From the NCBI RefSeq assembly GCF_022647665.1, contig NZ_CP071872.1:1488001-1552000 (forward strand): DNA of 64,000 nucleotides, written 5' to 3'. This DNA comes from Streptomyces formicae. Lineage in GTDB: Bacteria; Actinomycetota; Actinomycetes; Streptomycetales; Streptomycetaceae. This document shows, piece after piece, positions 41,658-48,551 of this stretch (positions are counted from its first letter, which is position 1; each line of letters opens with the position of its first letter). Under the pieces are notes generated by a model. That model was not told where the DNA came from and ran no database searches. It saw only the letters and a program-made list of their open reading frames with translations. The translations under genes were made by a program, and so were the position numbers.

Positions 41658-42701
41658 GTGCGATCCATCTGGAATGGCGCGATCTCCTTCGGCTTGGTCA
41701 GCATCCCGATCAAGCTCGTGAACGCCACCGAGAGCCGGTCGGTCTCCTTCCGGCAGGTCCATGCCGCGGACGGCGGCCGCATCCGCTACCGCAAGGTCTG
41801 CGAGCTGGACGACCAGGAGGTCGCCGCGGCGGAGATCGGCAAGGCGTACGAGGACGCGGACGGCACGCTGATCCCCATCACCGACGAGGACCTCGCCTCG
41901 CTGCCGCTGCCCACGGCGAAGACGATCGAGATCGTCGCGTTCGTTCCGGCCTCGGAGATCGATCCGCTCCAGATGGACGCGGCGTACTACCTCTCCGCGA
42001 ACGGCGTGCCCGCCGCCAAGCCGTACACGCTGCTGCGCGAGGCGCTCAAACGGAGCAAGAAGGTGGCAGTGGCGAAATTCGCGCTGCGGGGACGGGAGCG
42101 GCTCGGAATGCTGCGCGTCGTCGACGACGTCATCGCCATGCACGGGCTGCTGTGGCCCGACGAGATCCGTCGGCCCGAAGGCGTCGCCCCGGAGACCGAG
42201 GTCACCATCCGCGACGCCGAACTCGACCTGGCGGACGCCCTCATGGACACCCTCGGCCGCGTCGACCTCGACACGCTGCACGACGACTACCGCGCCGCCG
42301 TCGAAGAGCTCATCGCCGCCAAGGCCGAGGGCGTCGAGCCCTCCCCGGAGCGCGCCCCCGCGGCGGCCGGCGGCAAGGTCATCGACCTGATGGCCGCGCT
42401 GGAGAGCAGCGTCAAGGCCGCGAAGGAGGCCCGCGGAGCCGAGGGCGAGGAGGTGGCCCGGGCGGCGGAGGCCGAAGAGGCCGCGGAACCCGCGGAGGTC
42501 ACGGAGCTCAAGCCGCGCAAACGTGCGGCGAAGAGGCCGGCGGCGAAGGCCGTGCCGAAGGAAACGGGCACCAAGAAGTCGACGACGACGGCGGCGACGA
42601 AGAAGACGGCGACGAAGAAGACGGCCGCGACGGCGAAGTCGTCCACGAAGAAGGCGGCGCCCGCCAAGAAGACCACGCCCCGCAAACGGGCCTCCGCCTA
42701 G
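41658..42701 (+). CDS. ku: Non-homologous end-joining protein Ku
   Basis: A 347-aa DNA-end-binding protein that forms a ring dimer and recruits LigD. N-terminal family signature SIWNGAISFGLVSIPIKLVNATE at residues 3-25, bridge region VVDDVIAMHGLLWPDEIR at about 155-172. The Ku core ends at about residue 225. The last about 110 aa are an Ala/Lys/Thr-rich, histone-H1-like tail (KKTATKKTAAT, PAKKTTPRK), seen in some actinobacterial Ku proteins and thought to add DNA contacts. GTG 41658 with AAAGGG about 7 bases upstream. Confidence 0.96.
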   Translation: MRSIWNGAISFGLVSIPIKLVNATESRSVSFRQVHAADGGRIRYRKVCELDDQEVAAAEIGKAYEDADGTLIPITDEDLASLPLPTAKTIEIVAFVPASEIDPLQMDAAYYLSANGVPAAKPYTLLREALKRSKKVAVAKFALRGRERLGMLRVVDDVIAMHGLLWPDEIRRPEGVAPETEVTIRDAELDLADALMDTLGRVDLDTLHDDYRAAVEELIAAKAEGVEPSPERAPAAAGGKVIDLMAALESSVKAAKEARGAEGEEVARAAEAEEAAEPAEVTELKPRKRAAKRPAAKAVPKETGTKKSTTTAATKKTATKKTAATAKSSTKKAAPAKKTTPRKRASA

Positions 42702-42732
42702 GTCGGGTCCTTGACCAGGTCGGGTCCTTGAC
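42701..42732 (+). repeat. 15-base direct repeat just after ku
   Basis: GGTCGGGTCCTTGAC at 42701-42715 and again at 42718-42732. Short local duplication next to the ku stop; significance unknown. Confidence 0.6.
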
Positions 42733-42920
42733 GTCCCGCCCGAGCAGAGAGTCCAGGACCCACCCCACGTACGCCACCCCCGCTTCCCCCTTCGGCAGCG
42801 CGTCCGGGACCGCGTGGGCCGGCTGGGTGCGGCCCAGGTAGTCGGCGTACGCGAGGAGCCCGCGGCGCCTCGCCTCGGCCAGGCGGAAAGCCGGGCTCCT
42901 CGAAGAGCCGGGCGACAGGC
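42722..42920 (-). pseudogene. Possible C-terminal remnant of an unidentified gene
   Basis: A minus-strand frame reads FRLAEARRRGLLAYADYLG near 42830-42885 and then PDALPKGEAGVAYVGWVLD, with natural amino-acid composition, but no start is present and the frame is closed upstream by the CTAG of MITE copy 2. It looks like the tail of a gene removed or cut at the element boundary. I do not recognise the family. Confidence 0.35.
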
Positions 42921-42921
42921 C

Positions 42922-43134
42922 CTAGGGAGTGTCTTCGAAGTGGCGTCGTCCGCCTGAAGGGCGGGCCGGGCGGCGTCTGGTGCGTGCGATCGCAAGGCGG
43001 AGGAGGGAGTCCATGCGGTGGGGGGACCTCCCGTGCCCGAAGGGCTACGGGGGTGGGGGCACCTCCCAGGCGCGAGCTCTGGGGGAGCGTGCCAGACGCC
43101 GCAGGGCAGACGGGACTTTGAAGACACGACCTAG
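42922..43134 (+). repeat. MITE-like element, copy 2 (CTAG-flanked)
   Basis: 213 bases bounded by CTAG (42922-42925, 43131-43134). Terminal repeats GTGTCTTCGAAGT (42929-42941) and ACTTTGAAGACAC (43115-43127), one mismatch. Nearly identical to copy 1 except that it lacks the 62-base internal duplication. The right CTAG provides the TAG stop of the ATP-grasp gene. Confidence 0.88.
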
Positions 43135-44024
43135 CGGCCGAGCGCCGCCCGCAGGGACTCCGCGAACGCCCCTGCGAACGTCTCCCGGGTCTCCTCGTCG
43201 ACGAGATCGAGCGAGAGGTACGGATTCAGGTCCTCCAGCTCGACCAGCAGCAGCCGCCCGTCCTCGTCACGGCACGCGTCGACCCGCTGGATCCCGTACG
43301 CGAGTCCGTTCCAGTCCACGAAGGACCGGGCGAACTCCAGATCGCCCGGGCCGGGCTCGTACCGCTCCAGCTCCCAGCGCCGCTCGGGCCGGGGTGCGTA
43401 CAGCGCGTACTGGAAGTCGCGGTCGACGAAGTAGAACGAGACCTCGTACCGGAACCGCACCCGCGGCTGCACGAGCACCCCGCCCGCGCCCGCTCCGCCG
43501 AACTCCACCCCGGCCAGCGCCTCCGCGCCGACGAACTCGAGCCCGAGGGAGTCCGCGCCGAGCAGCGGCTTCACGACGTACTCGGCCGACTCGGGCAGCC
43601 GCCCGAGGTCAGCCGCGCGGTCGACGGTCGGGATCACCGGGTACCCGGCGGAGTACAGCTCCGGCAGATAGCCCTTGCCGGCCATGTCGCCCTTGCCGGT
43701 CAGCGGGTTGTAGACCCGCACCCCCTCGGCGCGGGCCCGGGCGCGGAACGCGTCGTACGCCTCCTGGTAGTGCAGGACGGGACCGCTGTTGCGGACCACG
43801 ACCAGGTCGAACGCGCCCATCAGCGACTCGGCGTCCCGCGGATGGCACACCGCCAGCGGGAACTCCTCGCGCAGCCGGGCGGTCAGCCGGATGTCCTCGT
43901 CGCAGTACCGCCGCCCGCGCGCCGGATACGCCAGGTCCGTCACGTACAGGATCCGCTCCGACCCCTGCCCCTTGGCCACGTCCGCTCCCACCCTCCGCAC
44001 CAACCGGTTGCTTGTATCCCCCAT
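43131..44024 (-). CDS. ATP-grasp-like protein of unknown substrate
   Basis: About 297 aa from ATG 44024 (ATG 44027 and GTG 43979, the last with GGAGGGTGGGAG upstream, are alternatives). The central and C-terminal parts fit an ATP-grasp fold: EYVVKPLLGADSLGLEFV at about 150 (the ATP-binding lysine and glycine loop) and LVELEDLNPYLSLDLV near the end (the Mg-binding E-x-N pattern). The N-terminal third (ILYVTDLAYPARGRRYCDEDIRL) is a pre-ATP-grasp domain. Such enzymes ligate carboxylates to amines or thiols; the substrate cannot be told. Neighbour on the other side is a divergent dehydrogenase. The stop codon lies at a MITE boundary. Confidence 0.65.
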   Translation of the reverse strand: MGDTSNRLVRRVGADVAKGQGSERILYVTDLAYPARGRRYCDEDIRLTARLREEFPLAVCHPRDAESLMGAFDLVVVRNSGPVLHYQEAYDAFRARARAEGVRVYNPLTGKGDMAGKGYLPELYSAGYPVIPTVDRAADLGRLPESAEYVVKPLLGADSLGLEFVGAEALAGVEFGGAGAGGVLVQPRVRFRYEVSFYFVDRDFQYALYAPRPERRWELERYEPGPGDLEFARSFVDWNGLAYGIQRVDACRDEDGRLLLVELEDLNPYLSLDLVDEETRETFAGAFAESLRAALGR

Positions 44025-44089
44025 CATCCCCCCGGGCCACAATGAACCCGACAGCACCACCCCGCCCACCCACCGCGGAGAAGGCCGAC

Positions 44090-45049
44090 ATGACACTGCG
44101 CTGCGCCGTACTCGACGACTACCAGTCCGTCGCCACCTCCGTCGCCGACTGGTCGCCCCTCGCCGGCGCCGTCGAGGTGGTCACTTTCGCCGCGCACCTC
44201 GCCACCGATGACGAACTCGCCGCCGCGCTCGGCGGCTTCGACATCGTCGTCACCCTGCGCGAACGCGTTGCGTTCCCGGCGACGCTGTTCGCCCGGCTGC
44301 CGCGGCTGAAGCTGCTCGTCGCGTCCGGAATGCGCAACTCCGTCATCGACTTCGCCGCCGCCGAGCGCCACGGCGTCACCGTGTGCGGCACCGCCAGCTC
44401 GTCCACCCCGCCCGTCGAGCTGACCTGGGCGCTGCTGCTCGGGCTCGCGCGCGGGATCGTGCCCGAGGCCACCGCCCTGCGGAGCGGCGGGCCCTGGCAG
44501 TCGACGCTCGGCGCCGATCTGCACGGACGGCGGCTCGGTCTGCTCGGCCTCGGGAAGATCGGCAGCCGCGTCGCGCGGATCGGCCTCGCCTTCGGCATGG
44601 ACGTCGTGGCCTGGAGCCAGAACCTCACCAAGGAACGCGCCGACGAGGTGGGCACCGGCCTCGCCGCCTCCAAGGAGGAGCTGCTGGAGACCAGCGACTT
44701 CGTCTCCGTGCACCTGGCGCTCGGCGAGCGTACGCGCGGCCTGGTCGGGGCTGCCGAACTGGCCCTGATGCGGCCCACCGCCTATCTGGTCAACACCTCC
44801 CGGGCGGCCATCGTCGACCAGGACGCCCTGCTCGCCGCGCTGCACGCGGGCACGATCGCGGGCGCCGGAATCGACGTGTTCGACGTCGAACCGCTCCCGG
44901 CCGACCACCCGGTGCGCACCGCGCCGCGTCTGCTGGCCACTCCGCACCTCGGCTATGTGTCACGCGCCAACTACGAGACGTACTACGGCCAGGCCGTCGA
45001 GGACATCCAGGCGTTTCTCGCGGGTACGTCCGTCCGCCGCCTCGGCTGA
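44090..45049 (+). CDS. D-2-hydroxyacid dehydrogenase family protein
   Basis: A 319-aa NAD(P)-dependent dehydrogenase. Rossmann motif GLLGLGKIGSRVARIG at about 148-163; catalytic Arg in NTSRAAIVD at about 241, Glu in DVFDVEPLP at about 267, and His in ATPHLGYV at about 288, all as in the family. It reduces 2-keto acids or oxidises 2-hydroxy acids; specificity is unknown. ATG 44090 with GGAGAAGG 6-13 bases upstream. It converges on the diaminopropionate cluster but lies on the other strand, so a role there is not implied. Confidence 0.9.
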   Translation: MTLRCAVLDDYQSVATSVADWSPLAGAVEVVTFAAHLATDDELAAALGGFDIVVTLRERVAFPATLFARLPRLKLLVASGMRNSVIDFAAAERHGVTVCGTASSSTPPVELTWALLLGLARGIVPEATALRSGGPWQSTLGADLHGRRLGLLGLGKIGSRVARIGLAFGMDVVAWSQNLTKERADEVGTGLAASKEELLETSDFVSVHLALGERTRGLVGAAELALMRPTAYLVNTSRAAIVDQDALLAALHAGTIAGAGIDVFDVEPLPADHPVRTAPRLLATPHLGYVSRANYETYYGQAVEDIQAFLAGTSVRRLG

Positions 45050-45135
45050 CGCCGGGCGGCGGACGGACGGCCAGGGAGGCCATGGTGGGCCGCGGAGACC
45101 ACGGGCGGACTCTTGCGGCTCAAGGTCCCGCTGTT

Positions 45136-46284
45136 CTACGTCTTGCGGTTACGGTCCCGCCTGCCTCCCTGGTCGTCGCCGCGGTCGCCACCACCCCGAA
45201 GGTGCGGGCGGCGGACCGGCGCGGGAGCCGGTTCGCGTTCGGCCGCCTGTTCGGGTCCGGGTTCGGGTGCGGCGGCCGACGCGGGGCGGCTCGGTGCCCA
45301 CGGCACGTCGGAGAGCTCGTCCTCGAGCACGTCGTCCAGGACGTCCTCACCGTAGAGCCCCTGCAGCCAGTTGGTCTGGTAGACGGTGTCCAGGTAGCGC
45401 TCGCCGAGGTCGGGGGCGATGGCCACGGCGGTGAGGCCGGGCTCGCGGTTGCGGGACAGCCAGCCCATCGCGCCGCTGACCACCGTGCCCGTGGAGCCGC
45501 CGAACAGGAACCCGTGCCGGGCCAGACGGTGGCAGGCACGGATGGTGTCCGCCTCCTCGACGCGAATCACCTCGTCCACGTACGAGTCGTCGAGGAGCGG
45601 CGGCTTGATGCTCATGCCCAGGCCGGGGATCATCCGCCGGCCCGCGGGGCCGCCGAAGATCACCGAACCGACGCTGTCCAGGGCGACGATCCGCACCGGA
45701 CGGTGCCACTCCCGGAACCAGCGGGCGCAGCCCATCAGGGTTCCGGTGGTGCCGGCCCCTATGAACAGCACGTCCAGCTGCGGGAACTGGCGGGCGATCT
45801 CCGGCGCGGTGCGGCGGTAGTGCGCTTTCCAGTTGCTCGGGTTGGTGTACTGGCTGAGCCAGACGTACCGCTCGTCGGAGGCGCACAGCGCACGGACGTA
45901 GTCGATCCGCGCGCCGAGGAAGCCGCCGTTGGCCTCCTGTCCGGCGATGATGTGCACGTGGCTGCCCAGGGCCTCCATCATCAGCCGGCTCGCCAGGTTG
46001 CACCGGGAGTCGGTCACACAGATGAACCGGTAGCCCTTGCTCGCCGCGATCATGCTCAGTGCCACGCCCAGGTTTCCGGACGAGGACTCGACCAGGATCG
46101 AATCCGGCTTCAGGACTCCGTCCCGCTCGGCGGTTTCCACCATCTCGGCCGCGGCCTTGAGTTTGATCGAGCCGGCGAAGTTGAAGCCCTCGCACTTCAG
46201 GAAGAGGGAGTGCCCGAAGATCGACCGGAGGTCGACATAGAGCTCCTCTTCGTTGAAGGCGTAGGGAACGGATATGACTGGCAC
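45136..46284 (-). CDS. sbnA: SbnA-like PLP enzyme: first step to L-2,3-diaminopropionate
   Basis: A 382-aa cysteine-synthase-fold enzyme. PLP lysine Lys41 in FAGSIKLKAAAEM; phosphate loop SSSGNLGVALSMIAASKG at about 67-84; IGAGTTGTLMGCARW at about 176-190. SbnA joins O-phospho-L-serine and L-glutamate to give N-(1-amino-1-carboxyl-2-ethyl)-glutamate, the precursor of L-Dap; assignment depends on the SbnB gene directly upstream. The last about 55 aa are Pro/Glu/Arg-rich and poorly conserved (GGGDRGDDQGGRRDRNR), an unusual tail. GTG 46284 has GAGGAGG about 6 bases upstream. It is the last gene of the cluster. Confidence 0.87.
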   Translation of the reverse strand: MPVISVPYAFNEEELYVDLRSIFGHSLFLKCEGFNFAGSIKLKAAAEMVETAERDGVLKPDSILVESSSGNLGVALSMIAASKGYRFICVTDSRCNLASRLMMEALGSHVHIIAGQEANGGFLGARIDYVRALCASDERYVWLSQYTNPSNWKAHYRRTAPEIARQFPQLDVLFIGAGTTGTLMGCARWFREWHRPVRIVALDSVGSVIFGGPAGRRMIPGLGMSIKPPLLDDSYVDEVIRVEEADTIRACHRLARHGFLFGGSTGTVVSGAMGWLSRNREPGLTAVAIAPDLGERYLDTVYQTNWLQGLYGEDVLDDVLEDELSDVPWAPSRPASAAAPEPGPEQAAEREPAPAPVRRPHLRGGGDRGDDQGGRRDRNRKT

Positions 46285-46451
46285 TATGGCCTCCTCATCC
46301 GCGGTGTGGTCCCGCTACCTGCGGTGACGTGACCGGTGGTCTTCCTTGGACCAGTCCTCCATGCGGCTCCTCGTTCTTGCTCGATGTCGATGTCGATGTC
46401 GATGTCGTTGGCGTCGTCGCTGTCGCGGTCGCTTGCCGGGGGGCGGCTCAT
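46284..46451 (-). CDS. Possible 55-aa acidic-repeat protein between sbnB and sbnA
   Basis: ATG 46451 overlaps the sbnB stop (ATGA at 46448-46451) and the frame ends next to the sbnA start. It encodes MSRPPASDRDSDD, then DIDIDIDIE from a GTCGAT hexanucleotide repeat, then a basic end. It has the position of a coupled gene but a low-complexity sequence, so it may be only a spacer. Confidence 0.35.
   Translation of the reverse strand: MSRPPASDRDSDDANDIDIDIDIEQERGAAWRTGPRKTTGHVTAGSGTTPRMRRP
46315..46362 (-). CDS. Possible 15-aa leader peptide before sbnA
   Basis: ATG 46362 is preceded by GAGGAG with a 4-base spacer and reads MEDWSKEDHRSRHRR, then stop. It is too short to judge by composition. 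A translated leader controlling sbnA is conceivable. It overlaps the longer candidate frame at 46284-46451. Confidence 0.25.
   Translation of the reverse strand: MEDWSKEDHRSRHRR
46381..46407. repeat. GTCGAT hexanucleotide repeat
   Basis: TCGATG repeated about four and a half times between sbnB and sbnA. Similar hexamer tracts occur at the 3' end of the NRPS gene and in the lipoprotein at 61 kb. Confidence 0.85.
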
Positions 46452-47512
46452 CCGTACCGGCGTAGTTCGTGGAAGAAGTCGTCGATGACCTGGAGTTCGC
46501 CGGTGCGGGCGATCTCGTCGTAGACGTACTTGCCGACGGCCAGGTCGAGGACGCCGAGCCCGAAGGGGGAGAAGACGACCGTCCGGTCGGCGGGCAGGGT
46601 GGTGCGGCCGGCGATCACGTCGTCCAGCGTCCCCGTGAGGAAGTCGCGGTTGCCGGTGAGCTGTTCGGCCAGATGGGGTGAGGTGTTCGCCTTCAGGCAG
46701 TGCTCGACGTCGTCGACGATGTTGGCCGAGGCCAGGACGATCTCGGGGGCCAGGTCGCGCAGCGAGATGTGCAGGACCAGGGGGTTGTGGGTGAACCAGG
46801 CGGGGTCGGTGACATGGGGTTCGGCGGCGATGGTGGCGAAGACCACCATGTCGCTGGCGCGGATCAGTTCCTCCGCGCTGTCGTGGACGGTGATCCGGCC
46901 GGGTGTGCCGGACTGCTCCAGGTAGGTGCGGAATCCCGCGGCGCTGTCGATGGACAGGTCGTGGATGGCGATCTCGTCGAAGGACCAGCCGGTGGCGGCC
47001 AGGAAAGTGTGGATGTAGCGGGCGATCAGCCCGGTGCCGAAGAAGCCCACCCGCACCGGACGCGGCGCACCCGGCCGGTGGCGGGTCAGCCGGTCCGCGG
47101 CCAGTGCCGCCGACGCGGCGGTGCGGGTCGCGCTGATGATGGAGGACTCCAGGCAGGCGAACGGGTAGCCGGTGTCGTGATCGTTGAGGATCAGCACCGC
47201 CGACGCCCGCGGGATCCCCGCGCTCACGTTGCCGGGGAAGCTGGAGATCCACTTCAGCCCGTCCACATGCACGCTGCCGCCGATCGAGGCCGGCAGGGCG
47301 ATGATCCGCGACGTGGGCCGGTCGGTGAACCGCAGGAAGTACGAGGGCGGGTTGACCGAGTCGCCGGCGCCGTGCAGCCGGTAGACGCTCTCCACCAGCT
47401 CCACGACCTGCTTCTCCCGCCCGGCGAGAGCCTGCTGCACCTGGGCGCCGGGGACCACAGCGAACGGCGGTGCGCTGATCTGCTGCCGAGCCTGCTGAGC
47501 CGGGGCGGTCAT
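46448..47512 (-). CDS. sbnB: SbnB-like dehydrogenase: second step to L-2,3-diaminopropionate
   Basis: A 354-aa ornithine-cyclodeaminase/mu-crystallin-fold protein. NAD-binding motif VGFFGTGLIARYIHTFL at about 148-164, substrate-side segment DRPTSRIIALPASIGG near 65 and KWISSFPGN near 88. SbnB oxidatively cleaves the SbnA product to L-Dap, 2-oxoglutarate and NADH. ATG 47512 overlaps the dioxygenase stop (ATGA). The SbnA-SbnB pair is the recognised source of Dap in staphyloferrin B, viomycin-type and poly-Dap pathways, so the cluster almost certainly makes Dap. The 2-oxoglutarate released could feed the neighbouring dioxygenase. Confidence 0.9.
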   Translation of the reverse strand: MTAPAQQARQQISAPPFAVVPGAQVQQALAGREKQVVELVESVYRLHGAGDSVNPPSYFLRFTDRPTSRIIALPASIGGSVHVDGLKWISSFPGNVSAGIPRASAVLILNDHDTGYPFACLESSIISATRTAASAALAADRLTRHRPGAPRPVRVGFFGTGLIARYIHTFLAATGWSFDEIAIHDLSIDSAAGFRTYLEQSGTPGRITVHDSAEELIRASDMVVFATIAAEPHVTDPAWFTHNPLVLHISLRDLAPEIVLASANIVDDVEHCLKANTSPHLAEQLTGNRDFLTGTLDDVIAGRTTLPADRTVVFSPFGLGVLDLAVGKYVYDEIARTGELQVIDDFFHELRRYG

Positions 47513-48513
47513 CGGCCGCTCACCCCCTCCACCGTGTCCGCACTCCCGAGGTTCTGCGGGTCGGCCATCGCGACCAGGACCTCGCGTTCGCCCTCGTACG
47601 GTTCGCGGCTGTGGGCGCAGCGGATGTTGTCGACGAGCATGAGGTCGCCCGGCTGCCAGGGCTCGCGCAGGGTGTGGTCCTCGTAGACCTTGTTCAGGAG
47701 CTGGATCACGTCGTCGCCGATCGGCTCGCCGCTGCCGTAGCGCGTGTTGAAGGGCAGTCCGTCCTCGCCGTACATGTCGATCAGGTACTCGCGCACCTCG
47801 GGTGCGAGGGTGAACTCGTTGAGGAACGCGACCTGGTTGAACCAGCACCGCCGTCCCGACGCCGGATGGGTGACCACGGCGCGGCGGCGCTGGCGGGTGC
47901 GCAGACCGCCGTCGTCCTGCCAGGTGAAGTCGATCCCGTTGGCCCGGCAGTACGCCTCCACGGCGCCCCGGTCGTCGGTGCCGAACGCCTCGGCCACCGA
48001 CGCCCCGATCTCCTCGTTGAAGGAACGGGTCAGCAGCCAGCCCTCCCGCTCGAACCGCTCCACCAGCTGAGCGGGCAGCGCCTGAAGCACCAGCGAGGCG
48101 TCCGCCACCCCGGTCACTCCGCCCGCGGCGGGTGCGGTCAGGCAGGCGAACAGCATCAGACCGGGCACCTCGAGGGCGTAGCTCAGCTCGTGGTGCATGC
48201 ACATCGGCTGGTTCGGCGGCCACGTCGCCGACGAGTACACACCCTCGGAGTAGATCTGCCGGGGCGCGAAGGCCTCCCGCTCCACCATCAGCGTGGGCGC
48301 CAGCCGGTGGAAGACGTCACCGGCCTCGGCCGCGTCCCGTAGCCCCAGGCCACGGATCAGGACCGAACCATGCTCGGCAACCAGGGCGCGCAGCGGCTCA
48401 CGCTGCTCGGCCGCCCAACTCGTCGCGGAGCCGGGGGCCTCGACCCGCAGCAGCGGAGTTTTGCCCGGTTGCGACTCCACATCGAGAAGTGATGTCGGGG
48501 ATGAGGACGACAT
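47509..48513 (-). CDS. TauD/TfdA-family Fe(II)/2-oxoglutarate dioxygenase
   Basis: A 334-aa enzyme of the TauD superfamily, closest in look to amino-acid hydroxylases of NRPS pathways (SyrP-like). Iron ligands: HxE in MCMHHELSYALEVPG (His107 and Glu109) and a distal His in DNIRCAHSREPYEG near residue 308, whose Arg binds 2-oxoglutarate. A carboxylate ligand is present, so hydroxylation rather than halogenation is expected. ATG 48513 has GAAAGGAA about 8 bases upstream. It probably hydroxylates the Dap unit, free or carrier-bound, at C3 or C2; this is inference. Such an enzyme is not part of the published poly-Dap synthesis scheme that I know. Confidence 0.85.
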   Translation of the reverse strand: MSSSSPTSLLDVESQPGKTPLLRVEAPGSATSWAAEQREPLRALVAEHGSVLIRGLGLRDAAEAGDVFHRLAPTLMVEREAFAPRQIYSEGVYSSATWPPNQPMCMHHELSYALEVPGLMLFACLTAPAAGGVTGVADASLVLQALPAQLVERFEREGWLLTRSFNEEIGASVAEAFGTDDRGAVEAYCRANGIDFTWQDDGGLRTRQRRRAVVTHPASGRRCWFNQVAFLNEFTLAPEVREYLIDMYGEDGLPFNTRYGSGEPIGDDVIQLLNKVYEDHTLREPWQPGDLMLVDNIRCAHSREPYEGEREVLVAMADPQNLGSADTVEGVSGR

Positions 48514-48551
48514 CTCGTGTTTCCTTTCGATCGCGGCTCTGGAGGAAAGGC

